A stretch of DNA of 64,000 bases from Morella rubra (GCA_003952965.2 CM025851.1:23065325-23129324); one strand, 5' to 3'; positions 21,201 to 34,230 are shown, counted from the stretch's first letter. Translations and numbers: made by a program. The notes: generated by a model from the sequence alone, not told the origin.

Positions 21201-21733
21201 TGTGATACCCCTCACCTGTTGAACTACTTTTGAGAATCGTGTTAACATTTTCCTTTAAATATCTTTAGTAATTCTGTTCTTTTCCATGGTATTCACTTTA
21301 TTTTCTAAATTTTTGTTCTTAGTGCTTTGCTTAACATTTATAATTTAATTAATTGCTTATAAGATTTATTTCATTTAATTTTTAATTTTTTAATTAAGAT
21401 CACTATTTTTATTGCAAATACATGGGTTTAAATTGTCTACTTGACTTAATTTAATTTTCCTAATATTTTAGATTAATTTGGTTAATTTTAAATATGTGGC
21501 TGAATTTCCCTATTACTTGTCCTTTGGTCAAATATTTTATTTTTAACTTATGTTTTAATAATTTCTCCTTTCTTATATTATTTTGATGTAAATGATCTAA
21601 TTTGATTTTATTTACCTCATGCACTTGATTTTATTGAGTTTTAATCATTTTATAAAAAGGCTTAATTATTACATACATTGTAATGCATTTAGGCCTAGGG
21701 TTTTCAAAATTGGAAATGGAACTTGGGAGATTG
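21201..21733 (+). mobile_element. LTR-like sequence, left part (split by element B)
   Basis: Begins TGTGATACCCCTCACC, like the TGTAACACC starts of plant gypsy LTRs, within the CACTA-1 subterminal repeats. AT-rich, no ORF. It is interrupted at 21733 by element B and continues at about 26529. Confidence 0.5.
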
Positions 21734-22945
21734 CGTTGCTTTTGTTCACAATCAATATTTTGATGATTTCAATAAAAGGATTAAGTTTACAAAATGGACA
21801 TCTTCAAATACAGACATTTTTATCAAAGAGCCAAAGACAAGAAGATTGAAGATCAAGAAGATGCAAGGAGCTCAAAAGTGAAGATTCAAGACCATAGGGT
21901 ATAAACTTGTAACTCTTAGTTTCACTTTTGACAAGAATTGAATCACACACTTACGTATCTTTCAAAACGTGTAGAAACCGTTTTACCTCTTGTTTGAAAG
22001 ATCAAAATGTTTTTAATGGTTTCAAAACATCCCCAATCAACTCCCAAACCTTTTATATACTTATGGGAAGTTAGTCTTTAAAATTGGTGTTTTAAAGTGG
22101 TCAAAATCGTGGTTTTAAATGAACGGATCATGTGCTTAAGTTGAAAAGGTCGACTGGCTGGTGAAGCGGTCGACAGCCTTCGACCGCTTGGTGTAGCGGT
22201 CGACCGGTCTATGATTTGAAATAGATCCGTTGAGCTCTGACAATATGACCTTTGGGTAACAGTAACCATGAAGCAGTCGACCAGTACAACGGTAAAATTC
22301 TTAACGGCTAGTTTTCTCATGTGGCCTATATAAAGACCTTCCTATTGTCTCTAAACAAGAGAGAACGACCACATATCATTTTACATAGCTTGAGAAATAT
22401 CTTAAACCTTCTTATTCCATATTTCTCATATCATTCACACAAATTACACTTTCTTATCCTTGTCATTGTGTGAATCAAAGAGATAGAGCTTTCCATTTTC
22501 ATATCCACTCTTTGAGAGAGTTTATTCTTGTAATCTTCCTATCCAAAGAGGTGATTCCTTTAGTGAGGTTGTTCACTAAAGAAGAAGCTTAGAGAGGGTA
22601 TATCTCAAGCTTGGTTGGGTTGTGAGTGTTGAGCCCGGAAAACACTTGTACGGTTCTCTAGCACTCAGAAAAAGTGTGTACACTATTTGGAAGATAGTGG
22701 AAAAACCTTAAGGCTCGGTAAAGGAGCTTGAGGGTGGATGTAGGTGGATTTGCCGAACCACCTAAAAATCTCGTGTTTGCTTCTCTAAATCTTACTCTTT
22801 ACATTTAACACTTATTTATTTATTGCATCAATATACTTGTGCTAAATTAGTCTTTACTTTGCAAACACGACTTTGGGGGTTAAAAGCGAAAAAGTTTGGA
22901 AACCCAATTCACCCCCCTCTTGGTTGCCTTAATCTTGGACTCACA
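21734..22945 (+). mobile_element. Element B 5' LTR
   Basis: About 1.2 kb, from CGTTGCTTTTGTTCAC (first T changed to C) to GGACTCACA. Contains an AGCGGTCGACCGG-type array (22145-22280), a TATA box in GGCCTATATAAAG (near 22325), and a U5 ending in CACCCCCCTCTTGGTTGCC. Confidence 0.88.
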
Positions 22946-22960
22946 ATTGGTATTAGAGCT
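22946..22960 (+). other. Element B primer-binding site
   Basis: ATTGGTATTAGAGCT directly after the 5' LTR; one change from the initiator-Met tRNA complement TTGGTATCAGAGC. Confidence 0.85.
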
Positions 22961-22999
22961 TGGTGCTCGTTATACAAGATTTAAACATTTTGAGTTAGA

Positions 23000-24482
23000 A
23001 TGACAACTTCAAGCTTCAACACTCAAGTTGAAGGACTTTCCACACTTAGACCACCATTCTTTAATGGTAGTGATTATGCATATTGGAAAGTTAGGATGAG
23101 TATTTATTTTCAATCTATTGATTATGATTTATGGTTATGCATATTGAATGGTCCACATATTCCCACAAAGAAAGTTGGAGAGGTTGAAACCCTCAAAAAC
23201 GAAAATGAATATAGTGACCTAGACAAAAAGAAAATCTCTCTAGATGCAAGAGCTATGAACATATTATATTGTGCTTTAGATAGAGGAGAGTTTAATAGAA
23301 TATCTTCTTGCACAAATGCTAAGGAAATTTGGCATGCTCTAGAGATTACACATGAAGGGACAAACCAAGTCAAAGAGTCCAAAATTAGTATGTTTGTCCA
23401 TAACTATGAGTTATTTAAAATGACACCGGAAGAATCCATTAGTGACATGTATACTAGATTTACCAACATTATAAATGCTTTGAATGCTCTTGGTAAATCT
23501 TATACTAACTCGGATTTGGTGAGAAAAATCCTTAGGTCACTACCAAAGTCTTGGGAAGCAAAGGTGACCGCATTCAAGAGGCTAAAGATCTCACCAAGCT
23601 ACCTCTAGAAGAGCTTCTCGGATCCTCATGACCCATGAGATCCAAATGCTCGAAAATGAAGATGAGAGCAAGAAGAAAATGAGGATCGCTCTCAAATCTT
23701 CCATAACCAAAGATGAGGATGATGATGAGGAAGACATAGTCTTGATGACTAGAAAGTTCAAGAACTTCCTCAAAAGAAAGAAAAAGAAAAGAAGCCTCAA
23801 ATACAAGAAGACATCATGGAATGTTAACGATGAAAGCTCCTCCAAAGAAGAGAAGATGGAGAAATCGCTAACATGTGCCTCATGGCATTTGAGGATGATG
23901 ATGAGGTATACTCTTCGGATGATGAACCTAAACTTTCTTATATTGAACTTCAAAATGCCTTTGATGAACTTCTTTGTCAATTTGAAAAACTTGGTTCAAA
24001 ATATACATCCTTGAAAAAGAAACTCATTTTGATTCAAAAGAAATTGATTTATTAGAAAATGAGAGAAATACTCTAAAGCTTGAAAATGATTTACTCCAAC
24101 AAAAAGCTTTAGAATTTGAAAAGGAGAAAGTTGCTTTGAACAACAAAATAATTTCTCAAAGCAAAATCCTTGAGAAGTTCACTCAAGGAAAGAAATCTTT
24201 GGATTTGATTCTTGGTAGTCAAAGATGTGTCTTTGACAAAAGTGGCTTAGGCTACAAGCCTTCTATTCACCAAAAATATTTTAAGAATTTTTTTGTGAAG
24301 GAAGTCTTTTTGTGCACCTACTTTACATGCCATTTTTGCAACAAAGATGGGCATCTAATTTTTGATTGTGCATTGAAGAAACTTGGGAGCAAGACTCTCA
24401 AGAAGACATGGGTTCCAAAAGGAAAGGAACCAAGGCTAACACGAAGGACCCAAGAAAGCTTGGGTACCAAAAAATTTTCTTG
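23000..24482 (+). pseudogene. Element B Gag (copia type), two or more frameshifts
   Basis: ATG 23000 opens 202 uninterrupted codons with the copia Gag hallmarks LRPPFFNGSDYAYWKVRMSI, DYDLWLCIL, EIWHALEITHEGTNQVKESK and LRSLPKSWEAKVTAF. A frameshift near 23590 and another near 23870 split the rest: an acidic/basic linker (EDEDESKKK), AFEDDDEVYSSDDE, and a coiled-coil-like region. The last open part (24136-24482) carries a CCHC nucleic-acid-binding knuckle, CHFCNKDGHLIFDC. Gag would form the virus-like particle. The first 600 bp are well kept, so the copy is fairly young or was selected until recently. No pol follows. Confidence 0.88.
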
Positions 24483-25334
24483 ATTCTTTTGTAGGATTCA
24501 AGAAGGATGGAGCAATAAAGAGTACTTGGATGAAACTTGCCTATCAAGAAGGCTTGTGACATTTGAGGACAAATGCTAAGGGGAAAACCTTTGGTAACTT
24601 CTAAATCCTTGATTGAAAAATATTTTAAATTGTTGGTTCTATGATGATTTCTTATGTGTTAATCTTTTAAATGCAAATGTATTCATCTTTGACATATTTC
24701 TTGCATTTATCAAAATAGAACATCTCTAAAATGACATTTTTACAAAATCATGAACTTTTATGAGATTTTGTGAGCTTAAATTTTTTGGTTGAGAATGACC
24801 TTTAAATTGTCATTGGTAGCTAAGAGGTTGGTACAAACCCACTCAGTGGGCTACTATCGTAATAGCGATGGACTCTTGAGTCCCCATTAGTCATCCTCTA
24901 TACCATTTCAATGAGATTGTCATTTAAAAGCCCAAATTATTCTTTTAAATGAAAATGATTATTTGAGTTCTATCCATGCATTCATTTTTTGATTGACAAA
25001 GGGGGAGATTTCTTAATGTTGATATGCTTGTATTCCCTTTGATCATGTGATGGATATTGGTAGAATGCATATTTGGGAAAGCTTGATGGATAATGCATGC
25101 ACATATCTTAATTTTTATCAAATTTTAGGTGATGCATCCATCTAAGTTTATATTCTTTGTCTTTTTGATGTGACAAAGGGGAGAAATGTGTTGATAGTTT
25201 TAATGACTATATATTCTCCTTTTGAATTGGATTATGAATATTGGCTACTAATGTTTTGTCTCAAGTTTCAAATGATTGTCCAATTGCAAAAGATAGGGGA
25301 GTCATCCCAAAACTATCAATTTATTGTCATCATC
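24483..25334 (+). other. Element B non-coding spacer in place of pol
   Basis: AT-rich, stops in all frames, no protease, integrase, RT or RNase H motif. Contains GACAAAGGGGGAGA (near 24997) and GACAAAGGGGAGA (near 25172), two extra polypurine-like tracts upstream of the one used. Confidence 0.7.
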
Positions 25335-25348
25335 AAAAAGGGGGAGAT
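25335..25348 (+). other. Element B polypurine tract
   Basis: AAAAAGGGGGAGAT immediately before the TG of the 3' LTR. Confidence 0.88.
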
Positions 25349-26523
25349 TGTTGGCTTTTGTTCACAATCGATATTTTGATGATTTCAATAAATGATTAAG
25401 TTTACAAAATGGACATCTTCAAAGACAAAGACATTTTTATCAAAGAGCCAAAGACAAGAAGATTGAAGATCAAGAAGATGCAAGGAGCTCAAAAGTGAAG
25501 ATTAAGACCATAGGGTATAACCTTGTAACTCTTAGTTTCACTTTTGACAAGGATTGAATCACACACTTGCATATCTTTCAAAACGTGCATAAACCGTTTT
25601 ACCTCTTGTTTGAAAGATAAAATTTTTTAATGGTTTCAAAACATCCCCAATCAACTCCCAAACCTTTTATATACTTATGGGAAGTTAGTCTTTAAATTGG
25701 TGTTTTAAATGGTCAAAATCGTGGTTTTAAATGAACGGATCATGTGCTTAAGTTGAAGAGGTCGACCGGCTGGTGAAGCGGTCGAAATCGACCGCTTGGT
25801 GAGCGGTCGACCTCTATGATTTGAAATAGATTTGAGCTTTGACAATATGACCGTTGGGTAACGGTAACCCTGAAGCGGTCGACGGTATAGTAAAATTCAT
25901 AACGGCTAGAAACGGCTAGTTTTCTCATGTGGCCTATATAAAGACCTTCCTATTGTCTCTAAACAAGAGAGAACGACCACATATCATTTTACATAGCTTG
26001 AGAAATATCTTAAACCTTCTTATTCCATATTTCTCATATCATTCACACAAATTACACTTTCTTATCCTTGTCATTGTGTGAATCAAAGAGATAGAGCTTT
26101 CCATTTTCATATCCACTCTTTGAGAGAGTTTATTCTTGTAATCTTCCTATCAAAAGAGGTGATTCCTTTAGTGAGGTTGTTCACTAAAGAAGAAGCTTAG
26201 AGAGGGTATATCTCAAGCTTGGTTGGGTTGTGAGTGTTGAGCCCGGGAAACACTTGTAGGTTCTCTAGCACCCGAAAGCTAGAGTGTACACTATTTGGAA
26301 GATAGTGGGAAAACCTCAAGGCTCGGTAAAGGAGCTTGAGGGGTGGATGTAGGCGGGTTTGCCGAACCACCTAAAAATCTCGTGTTTGCTTCTCTAACCT
26401 ACTCTTTACATTTAGCACTTATTTATTATTGCATCAATATACTTGTGCTAAATTAGGTTAAAAGCAAAAAAGTTTGCAAACCCAATTCACCCCCTCTTGG
26501 ATTGCCTTAATCTTGGAGTCATA
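25349..26523 (+). mobile_element. Element B 3' LTR
   Basis: TGTTGGCTTTTGTTCAC to GGAGTCATA, collinear with the 5' LTR and very similar. Differences include small deletions within the GTCGACC array (25755-25880) and in the U5 region near 26455. Confidence 0.88.
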
Positions 26524-26528
26524 CATTG

Positions 26529-29189
26529 CTTGGGCCAAAGCCCATAGGTGCCGTGGAGGCCAAAAAATAACTGAAGCCCAGCCCAACTGCCCATGGTCAG
26601 CCTCATTAATGTGAGATTTTCAAATCTTGCTTTTTTGACAACTGTCAAAATCTCACTTTTCCAAATGGTGGCTACCCAATTGTTGTGATTGCTTGTGGTA
26701 GTTAATGCCTCCCTAATCATTATGTCTTTCATTATTATAGCTTATCCCTAGGTAGGTAGGTTAGAAAAAGACAGAAAAAAGTGATTTGGTATTTGAAGCA
26801 AGAAAAAAATGGTATAGGATTGATAAAGACCATGGGATTAAGTGATGATCACATTTGCATGTTGTAATTGTTTCATTTTTTTCTCATGAATCTTGGTTGA
26901 AATGGTTGTTGTGCATGTATGATATGATCTAAAAGTTTGTAAGCCACATCAGTGACCAAAACAAGAATTTTTGAGGGTCAAGGGGCCACAAGTTGGCCAA
27001 GAATGATGATGGAAATGTTGCATGTTATACCTATTGCTTTTGTGATGTGTATTTCATATTCTTGTTGCAAAAAGACTTGAAAAGGAGCCCTTGATGTTGT
27101 ACGGATGGTGACGAGTTTATTTTGATGAAGGAATGGCAAAATAAGGCCATGGAAAGGGAGCTTAAAAGGCTCAAGGATGATGTTACAAGTTCAATACTTC
27201 ACAGGCATGACTTGTGTGAATATTGTGAAGTTGTTCAATTGTTTGCTTGTGTTTTTCTTGTCATTTTCTCACCAAATGTATGTTGTGATTTCACTTGTAT
27301 AAGTAAGGTGAGTGGAAATTGGCATTATAGGCTTGTTGATGTAAGATCTATAACACACAAGTGATTATTTTAGGGTTATGCTTGCTGTCCAAAATGACAC
27401 CTAGATTCCTTTACAATTTTTGTATGAAATTTTCCATGTATGTTTTATGAGGTCTCAGTACATGATGTGGGGAAAGGTTGAAAATGCCCCTGGAGGTCTC
27501 TAAGGGTAGTTTCAGCATTCTCTATAAAATGTTAGGGTAAAATTGTCCAAATGGGAAACATAAGTAGATGGTTGTATAAAGCATGAAAAATGGAGGTGGG
27601 AGCCCAAATTTGAGCTCAATTCGAATAGGTTTAGGGGCTCAAATCACAAATCCCATTTAGCGGCCTAAATAAACATTAGGCCCAATAACCCCAGACAACC
27701 CCAGTAAGCTTTAAAACTTTAGGGATATGCCCAATAGGGTCTGAGAAGACCAAAGAGGCCCACACTTATGGACTTTAGTGAAGATTCTATATTTATTAAA
27801 GATTCACACGTTTATTGAATAATTAAGTTTAGTAAAAAGAAAAAGGATATTAACTTAGAACTATGGAGATACTGTCACTAACTTAGAACTTAATTGAATT
27901 TCTTATGATTGAGATAGTATGAGAGCTTAGCCTTCGAACTTGAATTTATTCAAGCATTTGAATTTCCCATAAGCAATTTGTTGATTATTTCCTTTAAATT
28001 ATTTCAATGTATGTTTGAATTTTTCATTATGTGCAATGTTTGAGCATTAATGGCATTCATATCAAGATAGGGAAAACAAGTGTGGGGATCCCCAAGCTTG
28101 CGAGGTGATTCCTGAAGTAAGGGTGATAGTGTCAAGCATATTGGAAGAGTGCAACCCCCCACTACAGGGAGTGGGTGGGCTCTCTATAGCCGCTTCGGAG
28201 TCAATAAGGTCCTAGTGCAGGTGGCATGAGACAAGTCCCACGAGGAGGAGGGACGCACAACCCGACTCTAGGGATGAATAGAGTAGACACTAGCAATACC
28301 TCAGGAACCCTTGTGATGAGCGAAGTGCATTTCATACAACATTGCACTATTTCCTTGCAATAACTATGATGAATTATTGCCTTTACGTTATAGGTCGGTG
28401 TGTGGATTACATGTCTGAATGCATATCATGCCCCCACCCCGACCTTACTGAGTCTGTATGACACACCCCTTCCTTTTCTGCTTGTGTTTGTCCACTAGTT
28501 GTTTAAGCAGGGCGATGAGATACTACGAGGCTGAGGAGATTTTTGATGTGGGTCAGTACGTTATATTCCTACAGATCCTAGTGTGGATCTCTGAGGACTT
28601 TCAAATGATGGTGGAGCAGAAGGCCCACTGGTACCTAAAAGAATTCTCGATTCCCAACCCTGACGACCTTGGCTGGGTGGATGCTCCACCCGAGCCGACT
28701 ATCCCTTGCCCATCTCTCCTGGCCCTATAAGTGGAGGGTGTTCCGAGTACGCTGGACAATATTGTAATTGACCTCACCTTGAATACCAAGGATAAGGAGT
28801 AGGGGTCATGTTTTGTTTTGTAACCCTTTAGTTGTTTCTTTTATTTTTATTTTTTATGGCAGTGTTGCTAACTATTTTTGATCCTTGAAAGACGGTTGTA
28901 TACGCTAGGTGGGCTACATGAAGCTCACATATTTGTATATTTTAGGATTATTCTTTTGTAGTCCTCTTGAAGGACCCTCTTTACCAAACTGTCTTTGATT
29001 TTTCCAATTATGCTCAAGTGTTTTAATCTATTAAGGACCTTTTATATTTTAACGATTTTTTTTTTCAAACGTAACAATTTTAATCACAAGCCTTTTGCTA
29101 AGTAAATTCAAGGGCATTTAAGCAATCCTATAAGTTTCTATCGTGTAGTAATCCCCCCTTATGTCCATGCGATTACTATACGCAAGCCT
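26529..29189 (+). other. LTR-like sequence, right part; no gene supported
   Basis: Continuation of the TGTGATACC sequence after element B. The stretch 28080-28450 (GTGTGGGGATCCCCAAGC, GGGAGTGGGTGGGCTC, CCCCACCCCGACC) has the look of a gypsy-type LTR, which would make the whole a long solo LTR or an LTR fragment of roughly 3 kb. A 90-codon frame (28458-28730) has no recognisable domain. The right boundary with CACTA-1 repeats near 29190 is not fixed and no target duplication was found. Confidence 0.4.
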
Positions 29190-29515
29190 AGGGGATCAGT
29201 ACAAGCATGGGGCATGAGAAGTGTGCGATTGATCATTGAAGCTTTTACGATCAGACGTGTTTGCCTAGATTATGGATAGGTTTAGTTGGATGATCGAATG
29301 TTCGATTTATTACTGATCGAACAGTTAAGTGCGCAATCAGACGCATTTCTTACTTACGGTTTGATCACTTGCATTTGCCGATAGAACGGTTAGTCGATAG
29401 ATCGTACGCGGTCTTAGGTGTTTCATTTTTACTGGTCAAACGATGGTCTTCGTGATCAATCTTGTTTTACCATTACCGTTTGATCACTTAGATTGTCGAT
29501 CAAACGGTATTAATA
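29190..29515 (-). repeat. CACTA-1 subterminal repeats (inner block)
   Basis: Repeated ACCGTTTGATCAC, GATCAAACGGT, TGATCGAAC and CGATTGATC units in both orientations, the same family as at 20880-21180. They lie just beyond the end of the minus-strand ORF. Confidence 0.7.
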
Positions 29516-29699
29516 GATTTTGTTTTAAAAAAAAAAGTATAGTAATCAAAAACATTATATAACACCTACTATTATAATAATAATACAATACTCACATTTG
29601 TAAACATCAATAATAGTATAAAGTTATCCATAATTAAATCTAAAATAACATTGTCCTAGTAAATAATGTAGCAATCATAAAAGATCAAACAACATCTCA

Positions 29700-31300
29700 C
29701 ATCTACCTTTGTCAGCTCCCAAACTAGCCCAATAGTCGGTTTGTCATGTTGTTCATTTTCTTCTCCATTACAGTGGTCATGCGCTACTCGAGCTCCTTTG
29801 ATATTTATACCCGTAAGTGCTCCTGCTCCACCTGTTGCTCCTCACGGTGGTCCCATAGCGTGGCCTCCATCTCAAGCTTGCTTCTTCATAAAATCTTGCA
29901 AGTCTTTCTCTCTAGCAGCTCTCATCGCTTCTATCTTATCCCTTGCCTTTGCTAGCTGGTGTTGTATATCAGAATACTGTATAGTTAAGTTGATGAAGGT
30001 GTAGGTTTAATTGCGTGTCCTAATCCACGAACATATCCCAACTACTTGCCTAATATCTTGGAATATAATTCAATTTCGATGGAAGTCTTACCTTCTGATT
30101 CACCCTAGCACTAGAAGGCATCCATCCTTTCCTGCAAGAATTTAATATTTATCAGAAACATTAAAGTAGATAAAATGTAATCAAATCACATGTAATTGGA
30201 TTAAATGAAAGCGCAACACACTTATATAAATTTCCCTTGCTTCTTCTGAGATTTGAACACCATCGTTTTTTGTACATTTCTTCTTATACAACTCTGCTAG
30301 ATTGATTTCGCCACTCTGCGGATTTTTCTACATGGAAATACCACAAAGTTAGTGACAAACAATTTTGAAACTCGACAATACATTAATAAAAATCATAATC
30401 ATTGCAAGTATTGGAACGATCATAGTAGCAGAACGAGCTAACCAACAATTAGTTAACTTTGATCTATTTATCTTATTATAATTAATTTACCATGCAAGTT
30501 CGTGTGCACTGGAACGAGCGTGAACCAACAAATGGTTGATAGTCAACTTTGATCTATTTATCGTATTATAATTAATTTACCATGCAAGTTCGTGTGCACT
30601 AGAACGAGCGTGAACCAACAACATGGTTGATAGTCAACTTTGATCTATTTATCTTATTTTTCTTGTTTCATTTTTGCAATAATTTTTTAAAATTATGTAT
30701 ATAAGGAATACAATATTTAAGCATCAAGTTTTTGTAATTCACGTACCAAGGATGCTTCCTTGGTGACCAGAATCCAGAGCTCCGTCCACTATTCTCCCAT
30801 GGTATCATGGTGGGGCTTTAGCAACGCCGCCTCTTTACTCGAGAACTTCTTTAAATACGCATGCATCCGGTTGTGTTGTGTTTGACGTGCCATCATCACA
30901 GTCTTAACCATCGCCCTCACGTCTTCCCCACGAGTGTAATCAAGGTCAAAGTGGTCCTGCATAAGTACCAAAAGATACAATATTACAATGATAAATGAAA
31001 TGCTTAACTAAGAATACTAGAACAATGATAAAGATACAATATTACAACGATAAATGAAATGCTTCTACTAGAACATCAGCCCACTTGTTACTGGCGGGTG
31101 AAATCAGTGAGCGGACCAACATTCCAATCTTCATGGATAGGATGGTAGCAATGGTAGACTATCCACCACACTCTACGTTTGGGATATGCTATAATAATTT
31201 CCCAGACCTAAGACTCCTATCCAAACCATCCCTGCTTGTTCTACCTCGCCCGCACTTAGTAGTAGATATTGCTACATAAAATAAAATTAGCAAAGTTAGT
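29700..31300 (-). pseudogene. CACTA-1 TNPA/Ptta-like ORF (plant En/Spm-type transposase family)
   Basis: Minus-strand pieces in order: DHFDLDYTRGEDVRAMVKTV...HNRMHAYLKKF (30980-30789), SGFWSPRKHPW (about 30760), SGEINLAELYKKKCTKNDG followed by SEEAREIY (about 30320-30230), RKGWMPSS (about 30130), and QLAKARDKIEAMRAAREKD (about 29950), a C-terminal coiled coil. This order matches the plant Ptta/En/Spm transposase family, whose product binds CACTA subterminal repeats. Introns or decay separate the pieces and no full frame survives. Its position between TNP2 and the subterminal repeats is the normal CACTA order. Confidence 0.7.
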
Positions 31301-31559
31301 CCATCGTTTAACTTAAAGTAAAAAAAAATTTCGTACATCCACAACTACTTTGACAAGGATGCATGCCATGACTCATGGGGGCATGCGGACTCAGAGATGG
31401 TGTACTCGGACTTGGACTCTTAGTCAGCTGAGTCATAGAGCCATTCAGCTATGTTGAAGTAACAGAAGCAAATTCCTGTCCATGCTTCATTTCATCAAGT
31501 GAGCTATCAGATAACAAGAAAAAAAAACACTTGTTAGAAAACTTTAATCTTAAAACATA

Positions 31560-31935
31560 TATTTTATGATAAAATAGACATTACGAGTAAAATCACATCA
31601 AAATTTGTAGAGGAACTAAGAAGATATACTTGAAAGAAATTATTAGTCAAAATTCGATTCTTGAATGTTGTCGCCCATTGCCTCATCTTCAGTATACTCG
31701 CTATCACTTTCAAATGAATCTTCATCATTGCTTTCTTCACTATTTTATTCAAATTCTGCTTCATCCCCCTCCAAAATATCATTATTTTCTATATGCCTTT
31801 TCTTTGCTAATCAATTGCATTAGAAGCTTGGATAACATTTGGTGCAACATCATCTCTCCGTAGTGGATTAAGGTTAAACTGCCAGAAGTCTATAAATAAG
31901 TCAATAGCATGGTCCGCCTGATACGCTTCAAAGCC
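31560..31935 (-). pseudogene. CACTA-1 TNP2 transposase, C-terminal piece
   Basis: The minus strand reads FNLNPLRRDDVAPNVIQAS, then an acidic tail (ENNDILEGDEAEFE, EESNDEDSFESDSEY). A dipeptide RDDV followed by an acidic end is usual at the C-terminus of TNP2-type transposases. The rest of the gene lies beyond copia C. Confidence 0.6.
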
Positions 31936-34230
31936 TAACTAAACCTGAATTCCTTGTTTTAGAAGCACCTCAAAGCCTAACTAAATTCGTGATTCTCACC
32001 TCAGTAGCCTAAGGTACAAAAAACATTTTCTCCCATTTGGCCAACCACTTACTTACACATCCAAGAATTGTTTCTTTGTTTAGAGAGAGTATAAGCCTCC
32101 ATTGTTATCTTATCCAAGAACTCTCTGTCATTGTTTCTTTGGTTACTCTGTAAGGACTAAAGCATACCAAAATAACTATAGATGTTCCATAGTTCCATCA
32201 GGGTTTGTTGATCACACACAAAGATTACCTGATTGAAGTCTTGTGGTTTACCAGAGTTTTGGTTTCTAAGCAAGTTTGGGTGGCACTGATCTGGTGGCAG
32301 TTGAAGTGAGGTTCGTTGGGCAGACTGTGTTGAAGATCAAAAGGTGAAGGTGCTAGAGATGAAGAATGGATGAGACCGGGTCTCAATCCCAACAAGGTTT
32401 ACTGAACCAAATTTAAAATTTGGGTAAGGAATTTAGTTTGTTAGAGTAGCAAGGGTTTTGTGTACTGCTAACAGATCACTTTGTAATTCTGAGTTCTCAT
32501 TCTAGTGGATACCTTTCTTGTGACAAGGCCCCTAGAATTTTTCTTCTTGAAGTGTGTCTTCAAGAGATTTCTCTTCGATTCCAATCCGTATGTCAAGTGT
32601 GTTGTGATTGTTATTGATTTACATTGTTAATGTGTTGATTCTTGGTTGGATATTAATCAGTCCATTATGGTTTGAAGTTAAAAGACAGTTTGTTGGCTTT
32701 TAGTAACAATCAATGTTTTGATGATAAAAATAGAAGTAATTGAGATGTGAAGCAAAGCGGATCCAAAATGAGCACGAAGCGATCAAGTAACATCCCCTTC
32801 AATGGAAGTGCTCTTAAAGTGAAGACTCAAGATGCTAGGGTAATCTTTGTAACTCTAAGTCTTCATCTTTAACAAGGATTTGAACCACACACTTGCATAT
32901 TTCTTCAAAACTTGCATGAAATGTTTTACCTCTTGTTTTGAAGATTTAAAAATGTTTTTAAATGGCTTTAAAATATCCCAATCAAACTCCCAAACCTTTT
33001 ATATACTTATGGGAAGTTAGTCTTTAAAATTGGGTATTTTAAGTTGGTCAAAATCGTGTTTTTAAAATAACGGATCATGTGATTAAGTTGAGGAGGTCGA
33101 CCGGCTCATGTAGCGGTCGACCGGTCTTCGACGCTTGGTATAGCGGTCGACCGGTTGGTTTGAAAAAGTTTAAAAAAGAGCCGTTCTGACTTCTGACATT
33201 ATGACCGTTGTGCAACGTTAACCTGCAGCGGTCGACCAGTTCATGTAGCGGTTGACCGGTTCATCGAGAGTTTTTAACAGCTCGACTCCCAATGGCTATT
33301 TTTCTTATGAGGCCTATATAAAGCCATTCCTATGCCTTTTAAAAGTTGCTGAACAACTGAAATCATTTTGCCAAAGCTAAGAGTGATCTAAAACCTTTCA
33401 ATCCTTTTTCAAACATCATTCACACATAATCAACACTTTCACATCCTTGTTGTTGTGTGAAGCTTAAGAGATAGAAATTTCTCATTGTAATATCTACTCC
33501 ATCAAGGGAGTTTTAGTGAGCATTTTTGTTCATCCCCATACACTATTAAGAGAGTGATTCTCTTGTTTCCTTTTGGTGAGGTTTGTTCATCAAAAGAAGG
33601 AGTTTAGAGAGGTTTGTTCTCAAACTCGTTCTTGAGGCTTGAAGAGGTGTTTCTCAAGCTCAAGTGTAAGGAAGGCTCTCCCTTGGTTGAAGGGAGCATA
33701 GTGGAAAAACCTCAAGGCTCGGTAAAGGAGCTTGAGGGGTGGATGTGGCAGGTTTGCCGAACCACTAAAAATCTTGTGTTTGCTTCTCTTCCTTATCTCA
33801 TTACATTGTGCTATTAGTTTCCTATTCTAAGTTTTATTTCTCTATTTAAGTTGCAATATATATTCTTGTGTTCAATCTTTTATTGCAATCACTTCTCTTT
33901 GTGAGACTTATAGCTAGCAAACACTTTCTAAAGGGTGAGTTTCAAAAAGTTTTGAAACCCAATTCACCCCCCTCTTGGGTTGCCTTAATCCTAGGATTTA
34001 CACAGTTTTCTTGAATATCTTGAAGCCGTGATAAAAATTTTATTAGCTTCAAAGATTTAATTGATTCCACATATACATAATAATCTTGATAAAGATTATA
34101 GGTTCTTGAATGTGTTGATATCTTTATTAAGTGTGAAGCAAAGTGAAAGATCGAAAAGGAATTTAAAAGAACCTATTTACCTTTATAAGTTTGGGTATGT
34201 TGTATTGAGTCTATAAACTGCCTAGTTCAA
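31936..34230 (+). mobile_element. Copia C 5' LTR (truncated, carries a solo LTR)
   Basis: Homologous to the 3' LTR from about 31936, at an internal point of the LTR, to GCCTAGTTCA at 34230. Excluding the nested element at 32691-34002 it is about 1 kb. Confidence 0.8.
32686..34007 (+). mobile_element. Solo LTR of the element B family with perfect 5-bp target duplication
   Basis: The LTR is 32691-34002 (TGTTGGCTTTTAG to GGATTTACA), flanked by CAGTT on both sides (32686-32690 and 34003-34007). It has the AGCGGTCGACCGG array (33100-33260), TATA box (CCTATATAAAG, near 33307) and U5 of element B, but no interior: the product of recombination between two LTRs. Confidence 0.93.

Larger units (their letters stand above)
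21734..26523 (+). mobile_element. Element B: gag-only (TR-GAG type) copia-like LTR retrotransposon
   Basis: Two long LTRs (21734-22945 and 25349-26523) flank a 2.4-kb interior with a primer-binding site, a Gag ORF, about 0.87 kb of non-coding spacer and a polypurine tract, but no protease, integrase or reverse transcriptase. Outer flanks GATTG (21729-21733) and CATTG (26524-26528) agree at four of five bases, as for an old 5-bp target duplication. Such elements must borrow pol from a relative. A solo LTR of the same family lies at 32691-34002. Confidence 0.82.

Noticed and set aside
28458..28730. 90-codon frame as a host gene
   Set aside because: No domain, no splice structure, and located in LTR-like sequence.
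29741..30004. Two plus-strand frames rich in Ser/Phe/Ala
   Set aside because: They lie opposite the C-terminal coiled-coil part of the CACTA ORF on the minus strand.
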